Positions 15,347-24,506 of a stretch of DNA of 64,000 nt are shown here, piece by piece; position 1 is the stretch's first letter; each line of letters opens with the position of its first letter. Both the position numbers and the translations under genes were made by a program. The stretch is from NCBI GenBank assembly GCA_938046095.1, contig CALIXS010000025.1, forward strand, positions 83,308 through 147,307, read 5' to 3'. Source of the DNA: an uncultured Clostridia bacterium. Lineage in GTDB: Bacteria; Bacillota; Clostridia; Peptostreptococcales; Anaerovoracaceae. The notes under the pieces were generated by a model. That model did not search any database and was not told where the DNA came from. It saw only the letters and a list, made by a program, of their open reading frames with translations.

Positions 15347-16663
15347 ATGACTGACAAGAAAGACATCAATTCCGACAGCATCTACGATGCACGGAGACTG
15401 GGGATACCGAAAATGCTTATCCTCGGTCTTCAGCATACATTCGCGATGTTCGGAGCGACAGTGCTCGTGCCGCTGCTTACGGGGCTCAGCGTTTCCACGA
15501 CTCTTCTGATGGCGGGTATCGGAACGCTTTTGTTCCATCTGTTGACAAGAGGCTCCGTTCCGGCGTTCCTCGGGTCATCGTTCGCGTTCTTGGGCGGCTA
15601 CGCCGCAGTGGCTCCTCTGCTTGAGGACGGCTCGTCAAATACCGAGCTGCTCCCGTACGCATGCGGCGGCGTATTCTGCGCCGGCCTCGTGTACGTCGTC
15701 ATGGCGGCGCTTATCAAAGCATTCGGTGCGCGCAAAATCATGAGGTTTTTCCCTCCTGTCGTCACAGGTCCTATAATAATCGCAATCGGACTTATATTAT
15801 CACCGTCAGCTATAGCAAACTGCGAAACGAATTGGCCGGTCGCTCTCGTCGCTCTTGTTACGATAATCGTATTCAATATATGGGGAAGAGGAATGACGAA
15901 AATCATTCCTATAATATTGGGCGTCATTGCGTCGTATATTGTGGCGCTCATAATGGGAGAGGTTAATTTTTCAAATATGCCGGATTCAATCGTGGCGCTG
16001 CCGCCTATTACTTTGATGAAATTCGATGTTTCGGCCATCATAACCATCATGCCGATAGCGCTTGCGACGATGATGGAGCATATCGGAGATATAACGGCGA
16101 TAGGTGCAACGACGAACAGGAATTACATTGCGGATCCCGGGCTTCACAGGACGCTGCTCGGCGACGGACTCGCCACATGTCTCGCATCAGCGTTCGGAGG
16201 CCCTGCAAACACGACATACGGTGAGAATACGGGCGTTCTTGCGCTGACAAAGATATACGACCCGCGTGTAATCAGGATAGCGGCGTGCTTTGCGGTTATA
16301 CTGTCTTTTTTTCCTCAGATCAGCTATATCATCGAGTCTGTTCCCGCAGCAACGATAGGCGGTGTTTCGCTTATCCTGTACGGGATGATATCGGCCATCG
16401 GCATCAGAAATGTAGTTGAAAACCGTGTCGACTTTACAAAATCGAGGAATACGATAATCGCGGCGCTGATACTCGTGTGCGCTCTCGGCTTCAATTCGAC
16501 GGGCGGAATAACCTTCCACATCGCTTCGGCTGATATCACGCTGTCGGGACTTGCTATTGCGGCTATCGTAGGAATAGCTGTAAACGCAATACTTCCGGGT
16601 AACGATTACGAGTTCAGGGAGGAAGAAGGAACGGAAGAGAAATTCCAGACCTTTAAGCTGTAA
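15347..16663 (+). CDS. uraA: Uracil permease, NCS2 (UraA) family
   Basis: A 438-residue membrane transporter of the nucleobase-cation symporter-2 family with about 14 hydrophobic segments. It contains GLQHTFAMFGATVLVP at the first helix, the TM3 segment PAFLGSSFAFLGGY, and GGPANTTYGENTGVLALT, a family signature that contributes to the uracil site. AAAGGAG precedes the ATG. Its place behind pyrR under a PyrR attenuator makes uracil the probable substrate. The annotated start skips an in-frame upstream extension that lacks a ribosome site. Confidence 0.92.
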   Translation: MTDKKDINSDSIYDARRLGIPKMLILGLQHTFAMFGATVLVPLLTGLSVSTTLLMAGIGTLLFHLLTRGSVPAFLGSSFAFLGGYAAVAPLLEDGSSNTELLPYACGGVFCAGLVYVVMAALIKAFGARKIMRFFPPVVTGPIIIAIGLILSPSAIANCETNWPVALVALVTIIVFNIWGRGMTKIIPIILGVIASYIVALIMGEVNFSNMPDSIVALPPITLMKFDVSAIITIMPIALATMMEHIGDITAIGATTNRNYIADPGLHRTLLGDGLATCLASAFGGPANTTYGENTGVLALTKIYDPRVIRIAACFAVILSFFPQISYIIESVPAATIGGVSLILYGMISAIGIRNVVENRVDFTKSRNTIIAALILVCALGFNSTGGITFHIASADITLSGLAIAAIVGIAVNAILPGNDYEFREEEGTEEKFQTFKL

Positions 16664-16691
16664 ATCACAATAAATATAAGAACGGATTTGA

Positions 16692-16729
16692 GAACTTACG
16701 TTTACTTTTTGTTCGCGGTATGATATAAT
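16692..16729 (+). promoter_or_regulatory. lexA promoter with LexA box overlapping the -35
   Basis: GAACTTACGTTT (16692-16703) matches the Firmicute LexA box GAAC-N4-GTTY. It overlaps the -35 TTTACT (16701-16706), which is 17 bases from a perfect TATAAT (16724-16729). Binding here would autoregulate lexA. Confidence 0.75.
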
Positions 16730-16766
16730 CTCACTATGCTAAAGCAGGTTAACAAGGAGAAATCAT

Positions 16767-17429
16767 ATGTCCAAGGCTAAAGAAAAGGCGAGGGCACGCG
16801 AGCGGCGTATCCTCGAGTTTATGCGCGAGGAGGTGGCGCTCCGCGGTTACGCTCCGACGGTACGCGAGATAGGCACCGCTCTCGGTATCAGATCGACGTC
16901 GACGGTGCACAAGGATATTGCGAGTCTTGTAGCACAGGGAAGCATCCGCAAGGATCCCGCCAAGCCACGGGCACTCGTACTCGTCGATCAGTATGAGCCC
17001 GGGCAGACGGGCAGTTCATATTCGAATACGGAGAGCGCCTGCGAGGAGACCGTGGAGATTCCGATCGTCGGCAATGTTGCCGCGGGACAGCCTATACTTG
17101 CGGAGGAGAACATCGAAGATTCCCTGCCGGTACCTGCGAGGTATGTGAACGGCAGGAATTATATGCTCAGGGTAAGGGGAGAGTCGATGATCAATGCCGG
17201 CATATTCGACGGCGATCTTATTCTTGTTGAGCAGGCCGAGACGGCAAGGAACGGAGAAATCGTCGTGGCGATGGTCGACGGCTTTGAGAGCGAGGCCACG
17301 GTCAAGACGTTTTATAAGGAGAACGGTCACGTAAGACTGCAGCCCGAGAACGATGTCATGAGCCCTATCATAGTCAAGGACGCTAAGATACTCGGCAAGG
17401 TCAGGGGCGTATTCCGTTACTATAATTGA
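16767..17429 (+). CDS. lexA: SOS repressor LexA
   Basis: A 220-residue repressor. The N-terminal winged helix-turn-helix (residues about 10 to 72) has PTVREIGTALGIRSTSTVHKDI. The self-cleavage site is Ala106-Gly107 in NVAAGQP, and the catalytic dyad is Ser140 (RGESM) and Lys180 (ATVKTF), as in functional LexA. AAGGAG lies before the ATG. It stands alone between uraA and rpsO; its own operator is seen in the promoter. No second SOS box was recognised elsewhere in the window. Confidence 0.95.
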   Translation: MSKAKEKARARERRILEFMREEVALRGYAPTVREIGTALGIRSTSTVHKDIASLVAQGSIRKDPAKPRALVLVDQYEPGQTGSSYSNTESACEETVEIPIVGNVAAGQPILAEENIEDSLPVPARYVNGRNYMLRVRGESMINAGIFDGDLILVEQAETARNGEIVVAMVDGFESEATVKTFYKENGHVRLQPENDVMSPIIVKDAKILGKVRGVFRYYN

Positions 17430-17479
17430 CGCCTGACAGTCGTATTCGTATCATAATTATACTGTAATTTATACATATG

Positions 17480-17501
17480 ACCGGTTGCAATCGGTACCGG
17501 T
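17480..17501 (+). other. Hairpin between lexA and rpsO
   Basis: ACCGGT at 17480-17485 and again at 17496-17501 can pair across a 10-base loop. It might be a weak lexA terminator or part of an S15 autoregulatory leader; the sequence does not decide. Confidence 0.3.
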
Positions 17502-17602
17502 TTATGTTATATTTAGTTGTCATTTACTTTTGCTCAGTCGTTAGCGATACTCCGACGCCGACCCGGCAAAAGCGCATTATCAGAAAAGGAGATTACAAAA
17601 CA

Positions 17603-17869
17603 ATGATCACAAAAGAAAAAAAGGCCGAGATCGTCAGCGAATACGCTGCCAAGGCAGGCGATACGGGGTCACCTGAGGTGCAGATCGCGATCCTTACCGC
17701 GAGAATAAACGACCTCAACGAGCATCTTAAGACTCATGCGAAGGATCACCATTCAAGAAGAGGCCTTCTGAAGATGGTAGGTAAGAGAAGGAACCTTCTG
17801 AATTATCTCAAGGAAGCAGACATAGAGAGATATAGAACGCTTATCAATCGTTTGGGATTAAGAAAGTAA
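17603..17869 (+). CDS. rpsO: 30S ribosomal protein S15
   Basis: An 88-residue ribosomal protein, the usual S15 length, binding the central domain of 16S rRNA. Conserved motifs [31 protein letters not shown] and RRNLLNYLK are all present. The start at 17603 follows AAAGGAG; the longer open frame from 17477 has no family support. It is followed by a strong terminator and then pnp, the order common in bacteria. Confidence 0.97.
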   Translation: MITKEKKAEIVSEYAAKAGDTGSPEVQIAILTARINDLNEHLKTHAKDHHSRRGLLKMVGKRRNLLNYLKEADIERYRTLINRLGLRK

Positions 17870-17890
17870 TAAACTTACTAAGTTTTTCTG

Positions 17891-17916
17891 GCGGGGCTTA
17901 TAAGCCCCGCTTTTTT
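17891..17916 (+). terminator. rpsO terminator
   Basis: A perfect 20-bp palindrome, GCGGGGCTTA with TAAGCCCCGC, followed by six T residues. Confidence 0.93.
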
Positions 17917-17983
17917 AAGGCTTACAGCCGGTCAGCTACTGCCAGGCGAGAATAATAAACAGGAAGGAGTTGTTTATTGCAAT

Positions 17984-20077
17984 ATGGCAAGATTTACAGA
18001 TTACAGAACATTTAAGACGGCGGTCGGAGGAAGGCTGCTTCAACTGGAGATCGGGAAGGTCTGCGAGCAGGCAAACGGTCAGGTAATGATCAGGTACGGC
18101 GATTCCGTGGTCAGTGTTACGGTATGCGCCTCAAAGGATCCGAGGCCGGACATCGATTTTTTGCCGCTCTCATGCGATTACGAAGAAAAGATGTACGCTG
18201 CCGGCAAGATACCGGGCGGCTTCATCAAGAGAGAGGGCAGGCCGAGCGAGAAAGCAGTTCTTTGTTCGAGGCTCATGGACAGGCCGCTCAGACCGTTGTT
18301 TCCCAAGGGATATTATAACGATGTCGTAGTCGTGGCTACGGTGATGTCGGTAGATCCGGACTGCGAGACTGATATCATGGCGATGATCGGATCGTCGGTT
18401 GCACTTGCGATCTCCGATATCCCGTGGGATGGGCCTACAGGATCGGTCAGAGTCGGCAGAGTCGACGGCAGATTTGTCATAAATCCTACGCTCGCACAGA
18501 GAGATATATCGGATATCAACCTTACTGTAGCCGGGACAAAAGAAGCAATAATGATGGTAGAGGCCGGCGCGAATGAGGTTCCTGAGGAAGATATGCTCGA
18601 CGCGATATTTTTCGGTCACGAAGAGATTAGGAAACTCGTCGATTTCATAGACGAGGTGATCGCTGAGGTCGGCAAGCCTAAGCAGGAGGTCGAGCTGTAT
18701 AAGGTGCCTGAGGATATAGATGCCGCCGTAAGAGAATTTTCGTCGGATAAGATGCGCGAAGCGATACATACGGACGACAAGCAGGAGAGGCTCGACAACA
18801 TGGACGCCGTAGAGGCTGAAACAAAAGAGTATTTTGCAGGCATATATCCTGATAACGACAAGGATATCGCCGCCGTTTTGTATAACGTAAAAAAAGAAAA
18901 CGTAAGGGCCATGATACTCGACGACGGCATAAGACCTGACAGCCGCAGGCTTGACGAGATCAGACCTGTCTGGTGTGAGACGGGCCTTCTCCCGAGGACT
19001 CACGGCAGCGGACTGTTCAAGAGAGGTCAAACCCAGGTGATGTCGGTAGCTACACTCGCTCCCGCGAGCGAATCGCAGACGATTGACGGTATAACCGAAC
19101 AGACTGAAAAGAGATATATGCATCACTATAATTTCCCGGGATACTGTACGGGTGAGGCGAAATCACCGAGAAGTCCCGGCAGAAGGGAGATAGGGCACGG
19201 CGCTCTCGCCGAGAGGGCACTTATACCTGTTCTTCCGTCAGTCGAGGAATTCCCTTACGCTATCAGGGTGGTGTCGGAGGTGCTTTCATCCAACGGGTCG
19301 AGCTCGATGGCATCGACGTGCGGATCGTGTCTTGCCCTTATGGATGCCGGCCTTCCTCTCAAGAGGCCCGTGGCGGGCATCGCTATGGGACTCATCGAAA
19401 GAGTCGAAGAGGACGGAACGAGCAAAATGGCGATATTGTCGGATATTCAGGGCATGGAAGACTTTCTCGGAGATATGGACTTTAAGGTTACGGGAACGGA
19501 AGTCGGCGTAACGGCGATCCAGATGGATATAAAGGTCCACGGGCTTTCGCGCGATATACTTCAGCAGGCGCTTACACAGGCGAGAGAGGGCAGGATGCAT
19601 ATAATGGGCATAATGCTCGAGGAGATTCCTGAACCGCGGAAGGAGCTCAGCAAGTACGCTCCGAGAGCTATCTCGATGAGGATAGACCCTGACAAGATAA
19701 GGATAGTCATAGGCAAGGGCGGAGAAACGATAAACGGTATGGTCGACAAGTATGACGTCAAGATAGACATCGACGACGACGGCCTTGTATCGATCTACGG
19801 CATCGACGGCAAAAAAGCGGAGGAATGCAAGAAGGCGATAGAGCTTCTGACAAAAGATGTCGAGATCGGCGAGGTATACGAGGGCAGGGTCACGAGGATA
19901 ATGACCTTCGGTGCTTTTATAGAGATATTGCCGGGCAAGGAGGGACTCCTCCACATATCGAAGATGGCGGATCACAGAGTTGAGAAGGTCGAAGATGTCA
20001 TGAACATCGGAGATACTGTCACGGTCAAGGTCAGGGAGATCGACAGCCAGAACAGGATCAACCTGCTCCGGGCATAG
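17984..20077 (+). CDS. pnp: Polyribonucleotide nucleotidyltransferase (PNPase)
   Basis: A 697-residue 3'-5' phosphorolytic exoribonuclease of RNA turnover. Two RNase PH-like domains (about residues 10 to 140 and 318 to 460) flank a helical linker; the second contains the active-site stretch DIQGMEDFLGDMDFKVTGT. A KH domain (about 555 to 610, with IGKGGETINGM) and an S1 domain (about 622 to 692) follow. Length is typical, though the tail after S1 is short, ending INLLRA. AGGAAGGAG lies about 15 bases before the ATG. Confidence 0.96.
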   Translation: MARFTDYRTFKTAVGGRLLQLEIGKVCEQANGQVMIRYGDSVVSVTVCASKDPRPDIDFLPLSCDYEEKMYAAGKIPGGFIKREGRPSEKAVLCSRLMDRPLRPLFPKGYYNDVVVVATVMSVDPDCETDIMAMIGSSVALAISDIPWDGPTGSVRVGRVDGRFVINPTLAQRDISDINLTVAGTKEAIMMVEAGANEVPEEDMLDAIFFGHEEIRKLVDFIDEVIAEVGKPKQEVELYKVPEDIDAAVREFSSDKMREAIHTDDKQERLDNMDAVEAETKEYFAGIYPDNDKDIAAVLYNVKKENVRAMILDDGIRPDSRRLDEIRPVWCETGLLPRTHGSGLFKRGQTQVMSVATLAPASESQTIDGITEQTEKRYMHHYNFPGYCTGEAKSPRSPGRREIGHGALAERALIPVLPSVEEFPYAIRVVSEVLSSNGSSSMASTCGSCLALMDAGLPLKRPVAGIAMGLIERVEEDGTSKMAILSDIQGMEDFLGDMDFKVTGTEVGVTAIQMDIKVHGLSRDILQQALTQAREGRMHIMGIMLEEIPEPRKELSKYAPRAISMRIDPDKIRIVIGKGGETINGMVDKYDVKIDIDDDGLVSIYGIDGKKAEECKKAIELLTKDVEIGEVYEGRVTRIMTFGAFIEILPGKEGLLHISKMADHRVEKVEDVMNIGDTVTVKVREIDSQNRINLLRA

Positions 20078-20159
20078 TCGCCGGCAGGTGCGGGAGGTCG
20101 CTTCGCAGGACATGTATTCCTATCGTAAGTATTCGTAATGAGGTTGAGGAGGTACAGCG

Positions 20160-21023
20160 ATGGAAAACACAAGATATTTTCATGATACGATCATGAGCAG
20201 ACAGTCATGCAGAGATTTTATGGACGAACATGTAGAGACAGAGGCGCTCGTCAAGGTCAACAAAGAATACGAGGCTGTAGACAGACTTATTCCGGATATT
20301 GCCACCGAAATCCGGTATGTTGACTATAATCGGGAGCTTCTTGCGGGCAGCGTCGGATATAACGGGTACTCGATCAAAGCGCCGAAGTATATCGTTATGA
20401 TGTCTGATGTAAAGGAGCACTATCTCGAGAATGCCGGGTATCTTGCACAGGCGTTGACGCTCAAGCTCACGGAGCTCGGTATAGCTGCGTGCTGGCTCAC
20501 CGTCAACGATTCAGAGGCCGTAAAAAAGAATCTGGGCTTCGACAGCAATATGGAGGTTGTAACTGTTATTGCTATCGGCTATCGTAACAAAGAGAGCAAA
20601 GAGGTAAGGCTCGATATCGTAAGTCCGTCAAATGTAACAATGACCGAGACTAAAACGCAGATTGCCCCTAAGATAAGCCTCGACTCGCTTTTGTTCGACA
20701 AGACATTCGGCAGGCCGTTCAACAAAGGAGAGCTGTATGGCGAGCTCGAGGACGGACTTCTTGCAATAAGTCATGCGCAGTCGTTTTTTAACAGACAGCC
20801 GTACAGAGTAATCGTAGGCGACAGCGATATCTGCCTGACAGGCATCGAGGACGGGATGACCGGTGAAAAGGATGCACACCTGAATTACGGCATCGTAATG
20901 TTCAATTTTGTTGCGGTGCTCGGCTCGCTCAGGGCTAAGGCGCCGAAGTGGAGCTTCGAGGCGCCCGACAGGGATCTTAAGCTTCCGAAGGAAGCGTGCT
21001 TTGTCGCCCGCTGCAAAATATAA
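20160..21023 (+). CDS. Nitroreductase-fold protein (putative TM1586-like)
   Basis: A 287-residue FMN-binding nitroreductase-like protein of the duplicated TM1586 type. The N-terminal SRQSCRDFMDE resembles the FMN-phosphate contact RRSVRxF, the middle has LTLKLTELGIAACWL and VTVIAIGYR typical of the fold, and a second, divergent half starts near residue 170. Its reaction is unknown; relatives are probably NAD(P)H-dependent flavin reductases. GAGGAGG precedes the ATG. It sits between pnp and the ileS T-box with no obvious functional link. Confidence 0.72.
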   Translation: MENTRYFHDTIMSRQSCRDFMDEHVETEALVKVNKEYEAVDRLIPDIATEIRYVDYNRELLAGSVGYNGYSIKAPKYIVMMSDVKEHYLENAGYLAQALTLKLTELGIAACWLTVNDSEAVKKNLGFDSNMEVVTVIAIGYRNKESKEVRLDIVSPSNVTMTETKTQIAPKISLDSLLFDKTFGRPFNKGELYGELEDGLLAISHAQSFFNRQPYRVIVGDSDICLTGIEDGMTGEKDAHLNYGIVMFNFVAVLGSLRAKAPKWSFEAPDRDLKLPKEACFVARCKI

Positions 21024-21164
21024 GCGGAGTCTGAAGTCTTTGCTTAAGAGCGCCATGACGCTTGTAAGCCGCCTGTCAAAAAGCATAAAGAAGTTTGCAG
21101 AACAATACTTGAAATCGTCTTATGATAGTGGTAAAATCCCATTTATAAGTCAATAAACGGGGAC

Positions 21165-21369
21165 AATGATCGGAACCAAAGTAGCTTCGGCCGATAGCAA
21201 TACAGAGAGCAGAGCGGATGCTGAGAGCCCTGCGGCCATGCCGATATGCGAATATCACTCCGAGAGTCCCGCACTTTAATGAGAGGCACCTTGTCAGAGG
21301 TATGCAACTAGGGTGGTACCGCGGTTTATAAAAAATCGTCCCTAATCGGTGAGTCCGGTTAGGGATTTT
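21165..21369 (+). promoter_or_regulatory. T-box riboswitch, isoleucine specifier (ATC)
   Basis: The leader has the AGAGAGC internal motif of stem I, a specifier loop GAATATCAC in which ATC (21254-21256) reads tRNA-Ile, the T-box core AGGGTGGTACCGCGG (21309-21323), and a terminator TCCCTAA/TTAGGGA (21339-21365) with four T residues. Uncharged tRNA-Ile should favour the antiterminator and ileS expression. Confidence 0.95.
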
Positions 21370-21391
21370 GTTTATTCAGAAAGGAAGCACG

Positions 21392-24300
21392 ATGTTTCAG
21401 AAGCTATCGGAGAAGCCTGTCGCCGAGGTACAGCTCGGACAGGTGGATAAGTGGAAAAAGGATGATCTGCTCAGGAAATGTGTAGAAGCGCGCGAAGGTC
21501 AGCCTAAGTTTGTATTTTATGAGGGACCGCCTACGGCGAACGGAAAGCCGGGTATTCATCATGTCATGGCAAGAACGCTCAAGGATTCGGTATGCAGATA
21601 TTGGACGATGAAGGGCTATCAGGTCAACCGTAAAGCCGGTTGGGATACGCACGGACTGCCCGTTGAAATAGAAGTGGAAAAGCAGCTTGGTATGAACGGT
21701 AAGCAGGACATCGAAAAATACGGAATCGGAGAATTTAACGACAGGTGCAGGCAGTCGGTATTTACGTACACCGACAAATGGAGAGAGATGAGCGAGAGGA
21801 TGGCATATCTCGTCGATCTCGACAATCCGTATATAACACTCAGGAACGATTACATTGAAAGCTGCTGGTGGATACTTAAAAAATTCTTTGATGCCGGACT
21901 TATTTATGAGGGACATAAAATACTCCCGTATTGCCCGCGTTGCGGAACGGGTCTTGCGTCACACGAGGTGGCGCAGGGTTACAAGGAGGTAAGCGTAATA
22001 ACTCTTACCGTAAAGTTCAAAAAGAAGGGGACTGACAACGAGTATTTTCTGGCTTGGACGACGACCGCGTGGACTCTCGCCGCAAATACCTCGCTGACGG
22101 TCGGTCCGGACATAGATTACGTCAAGGTCAGGATGACGAGCGGAGCGAATGAGGGAGACTTTTTCTATCTGGCCGAGGAGTTGACAGACAAAGTACTCGG
22201 AAAAGACACGTATGAGATCGTCGAAAGGATGAAAGGAAAGGCGCTCGAATACATGGAGTACGAGCCGCTCATGCCGTTTTGTCAGCCGAAGACTAATGAA
22301 AAGGCATTCTTTTTAACGTGCATGAATTATGTTTCCGTAGAGGACGGTACAGGTATAGTACACAGCGCTCCGGCGTTCGGTGAGGACGACTATCAGTGCG
22401 GGCAGAAATATAACCTGCCTATCTTCCAGCCTGTCGACGAGAGAGGCTGCTATACGTGTACGCCGTGGGCGGGCAGGTTTATAATGGAAGACGGCCTCGA
22501 CGTAGAGATAATCAAATACCTCGGCGAGAAGATATACGCAAAGCAGAAGATCGTGCACAACTATCCGCATTGCTGGCGTTGCGGCACGCCGCTCGTCTAC
22601 TATGCGAGACAGAGCTGGTACATCAAGATGAGCGCGCTAAAGGAGCAACTCGTCGCCAATAACGAGACGGTAAAATGGTATCCTCCGTTCGTCGGCGAGA
22701 AGCGCTTCGGCAATTGGATAGCCGACGTCAAGGACTGGGCTATCTCGAGGTCGAGATATTGGGGAACGCCGATACCCGTATGGAGATGCGAGTGCGGACA
22801 TCTCGAATGCGTAGGAAGCAGAGCGGAGCTCGTTGCACAGGCGATTGAACCGATAGATCCGCAGATAGAGCTGCACAGACCGTACGTCGATGATGTACAT
22901 TTTAAATGCTCTGAATGCGGCGGAAAAATGACGAGGGTAATGGAGGTCATGGATTGCTGGTTCGATTCGGGTGCTATGCCGTTCGCACAGTGGCACTATC
23001 CGTTTGAGCATAAAGATGATTTTGATGATCTCTTCCCGGCTGATTTTATATGCGAGGGCATTGATCAGACGAGAGGCTGGTTCTACTCTCTGATGGCGAT
23101 TGCTACGTTTATAATGGGGAAATCGCCGTATAAGAATGTTCTCGTAAACGACCTCATCCTCGACAAGGACGGCAAGAAGATGAGCAAATCGAGAGGGAAT
23201 ACGGTTTCACCGTTCGAGCTTTTTGACAAATACGGAGCTGACGCGACGAGATGGTACCTGCTTTCGGTATCCCCGGCATGGACGCCTACAAAGTTCGATG
23301 AGGACGGGCTTAAGGATGTCGTGAGCAAATTCTTCGGAACGCTCAGGAACGTATATAATTTCTTTGTTCTCTATTCGAACCAGGATGATGTGGATATCAA
23401 ATCGCTCGCAGTTCCTTACGATGAGAGGCCGGAGCTCGACAGGTGGATACTGTCTAAATATAACGGGCTCATCGCAGAGGTGCGCGCCGATATGGACGAA
23501 TACGACCATATGAAGACGGTCAGGGCGATAAGCGGCTTCGTGACTGAGGACATGTCGAACTGGTACATAAGGAGAGCGAGGAGAAGATTTTATGGAGCGG
23601 AGATGACGGAGGACAAAAAAAGCGTTTATGCGACAACGTACGAGATTCTCGTCGGCGTCTCAAAGTTGATTGCGCCGTTTGCCCCGTTCATATCCGATGA
23701 GATATACTGCAAGCTTACAGGCGAGGATACGGTGCACACGTCATATCTGCCGGAATATTGCGGTGAACTTGTCGACGAGCGGACGGAAATGAGGATGGAT
23801 CTCGTAAGGGATCTCGTCGCGCTCGGAAGAGGAACGCGTGAGGCCGAGATGATCAAGGTCAGGCAGCCGCTTTCGGAGATACTCGTCGACGGAAAGTACA
23901 AGCCGTTGATCGAGGATCTGACCGACCTCATCAAAGAGGAGCTCAACGTCAAGAATGTGGTATTTGCAGACGACCTCGAGGGATTTATGAATTTCTTCCT
24001 CAAGCCGAATTTCAAGGTGGCGGGGCCCGTCCTCGGAAAGGATATTAAGGCGTTCGGTATGGAGCTCGCTAAAACAGATGCATCCTCCTTTGTCAGGAGT
24101 CTTGAGTCGGGAGAGCCTGTAAAAATGATCATAAACGGTGAGGAAAAGAAGATTCCGAAGGATTTCGTCGATGTGAGAATAAGCGCCAAAGAGGGATTTG
24201 CCGTTGCGATGGAAAACAACATATTTACCATACTCGACACAAATCTTACACCGGAGCTCGTGACTGAGGGGCTGGCGAGAGAGTTCATATCCAAAGTCCA

Positions 24301-24505
24301 GCAGCTCAGGAAGCAGAACGATTTTGAGATGATGGACAATATAATCGTAACTGTCTGTGCGGACGATGATGTAAGAGCGGCGATAGGCGAATACGAGTCT
24401 TATATCAAATCCGAGACGCTTGCCAAAACGATAGTTTTTGCCGATACGGACGCGTTTTTTGACCTTAACGGTCACAAGACGGGAATATCTGTAGAGAGGA
24501 TCTGA
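21392..24505 (+). CDS. ileS: Isoleucyl-tRNA synthetase, type II (eukaryote-like)
   Basis: A 1037-residue class I synthetase that charges tRNA-Ile. The HIGH-type motif is GIHHVMARTLKD, followed by GYQVNRKAGWDTHGLPVEIEVEK; the KMSKS motif is intact in DGKKMSKSRGN. An editing (CP1) domain lies between, and cysteine pairs at CGTG, CECGHLEC and CSECGG suggest zinc sites. Size and signature fit the IleRS2 branch, which includes mupirocin-resistant enzymes, rather than the roughly 930-residue IleRS1 common in bacteria. I start at the ATG at 21392 (AAAGGAAG upstream); the TTG at 21368 lies inside the terminator. T-box regulated. Confidence 0.95.
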   Translation: MFQKLSEKPVAEVQLGQVDKWKKDDLLRKCVEAREGQPKFVFYEGPPTANGKPGIHHVMARTLKDSVCRYWTMKGYQVNRKAGWDTHGLPVEIEVEKQLGMNGKQDIEKYGIGEFNDRCRQSVFTYTDKWREMSERMAYLVDLDNPYITLRNDYIESCWWILKKFFDAGLIYEGHKILPYCPRCGTGLASHEVAQGYKEVSVITLTVKFKKKGTDNEYFLAWTTTAWTLAANTSLTVGPDIDYVKVRMTSGANEGDFFYLAEELTDKVLGKDTYEIVERMKGKALEYMEYEPLMPFCQPKTNEKAFFLTCMNYVSVEDGTGIVHSAPAFGEDDYQCGQKYNLPIFQPVDERGCYTCTPWAGRFIMEDGLDVEIIKYLGEKIYAKQKIVHNYPHCWRCGTPLVYYARQSWYIKMSALKEQLVANNETVKWYPPFVGEKRFGNWIADVKDWAISRSRYWGTPIPVWRCECGHLECVGSRAELVAQAIEPIDPQIELHRPYVDDVHFKCSECGGKMTRVMEVMDCWFDSGAMPFAQWHYPFEHKDDFDDLFPADFICEGIDQTRGWFYSLMAIATFIMGKSPYKNVLVNDLILDKDGKKMSKSRGNTVSPFELFDKYGADATRWYLLSVSPAWTPTKFDEDGLKDVVSKFFGTLRNVYNFFVLYSNQDDVDIKSLAVPYDERPELDRWILSKYNGLIAEVRADMDEYDHMKTVRAISGFVTEDMSNWYIRRARRRFYGAEMTEDKKSVYATTYEILVGVSKLIAPFAPFISDEIYCKLTGEDTVHTSYLPEYCGELVDERTEMRMDLVRDLVALGRGTREAEMIKVRQPLSEILVDGKYKPLIEDLTDLIKEELNVKNVVFADDLEGFMNFFLKPNFKVAGPVLGKDIKAFGMELAKTDASSFVRSLESGEPVKMIINGEEKKIPKDFVDVRISAKEGFAVAMENNIFTILDTNLTPELVTEGLAREFISKVQQLRKQNDFEMMDNIIVTVCADDDVRAAIGEYESYIKSETLAKTIVFADTDAFFDLNGHKTGISVERI

Positions 24506-24506
24506 T

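Noticed and set aside
18170..19126. 318-codon frame antisense to pnp
   Set aside because: Composition is basic and Arg/His/Tyr-rich, as in shadow frames; pnp is unambiguous.
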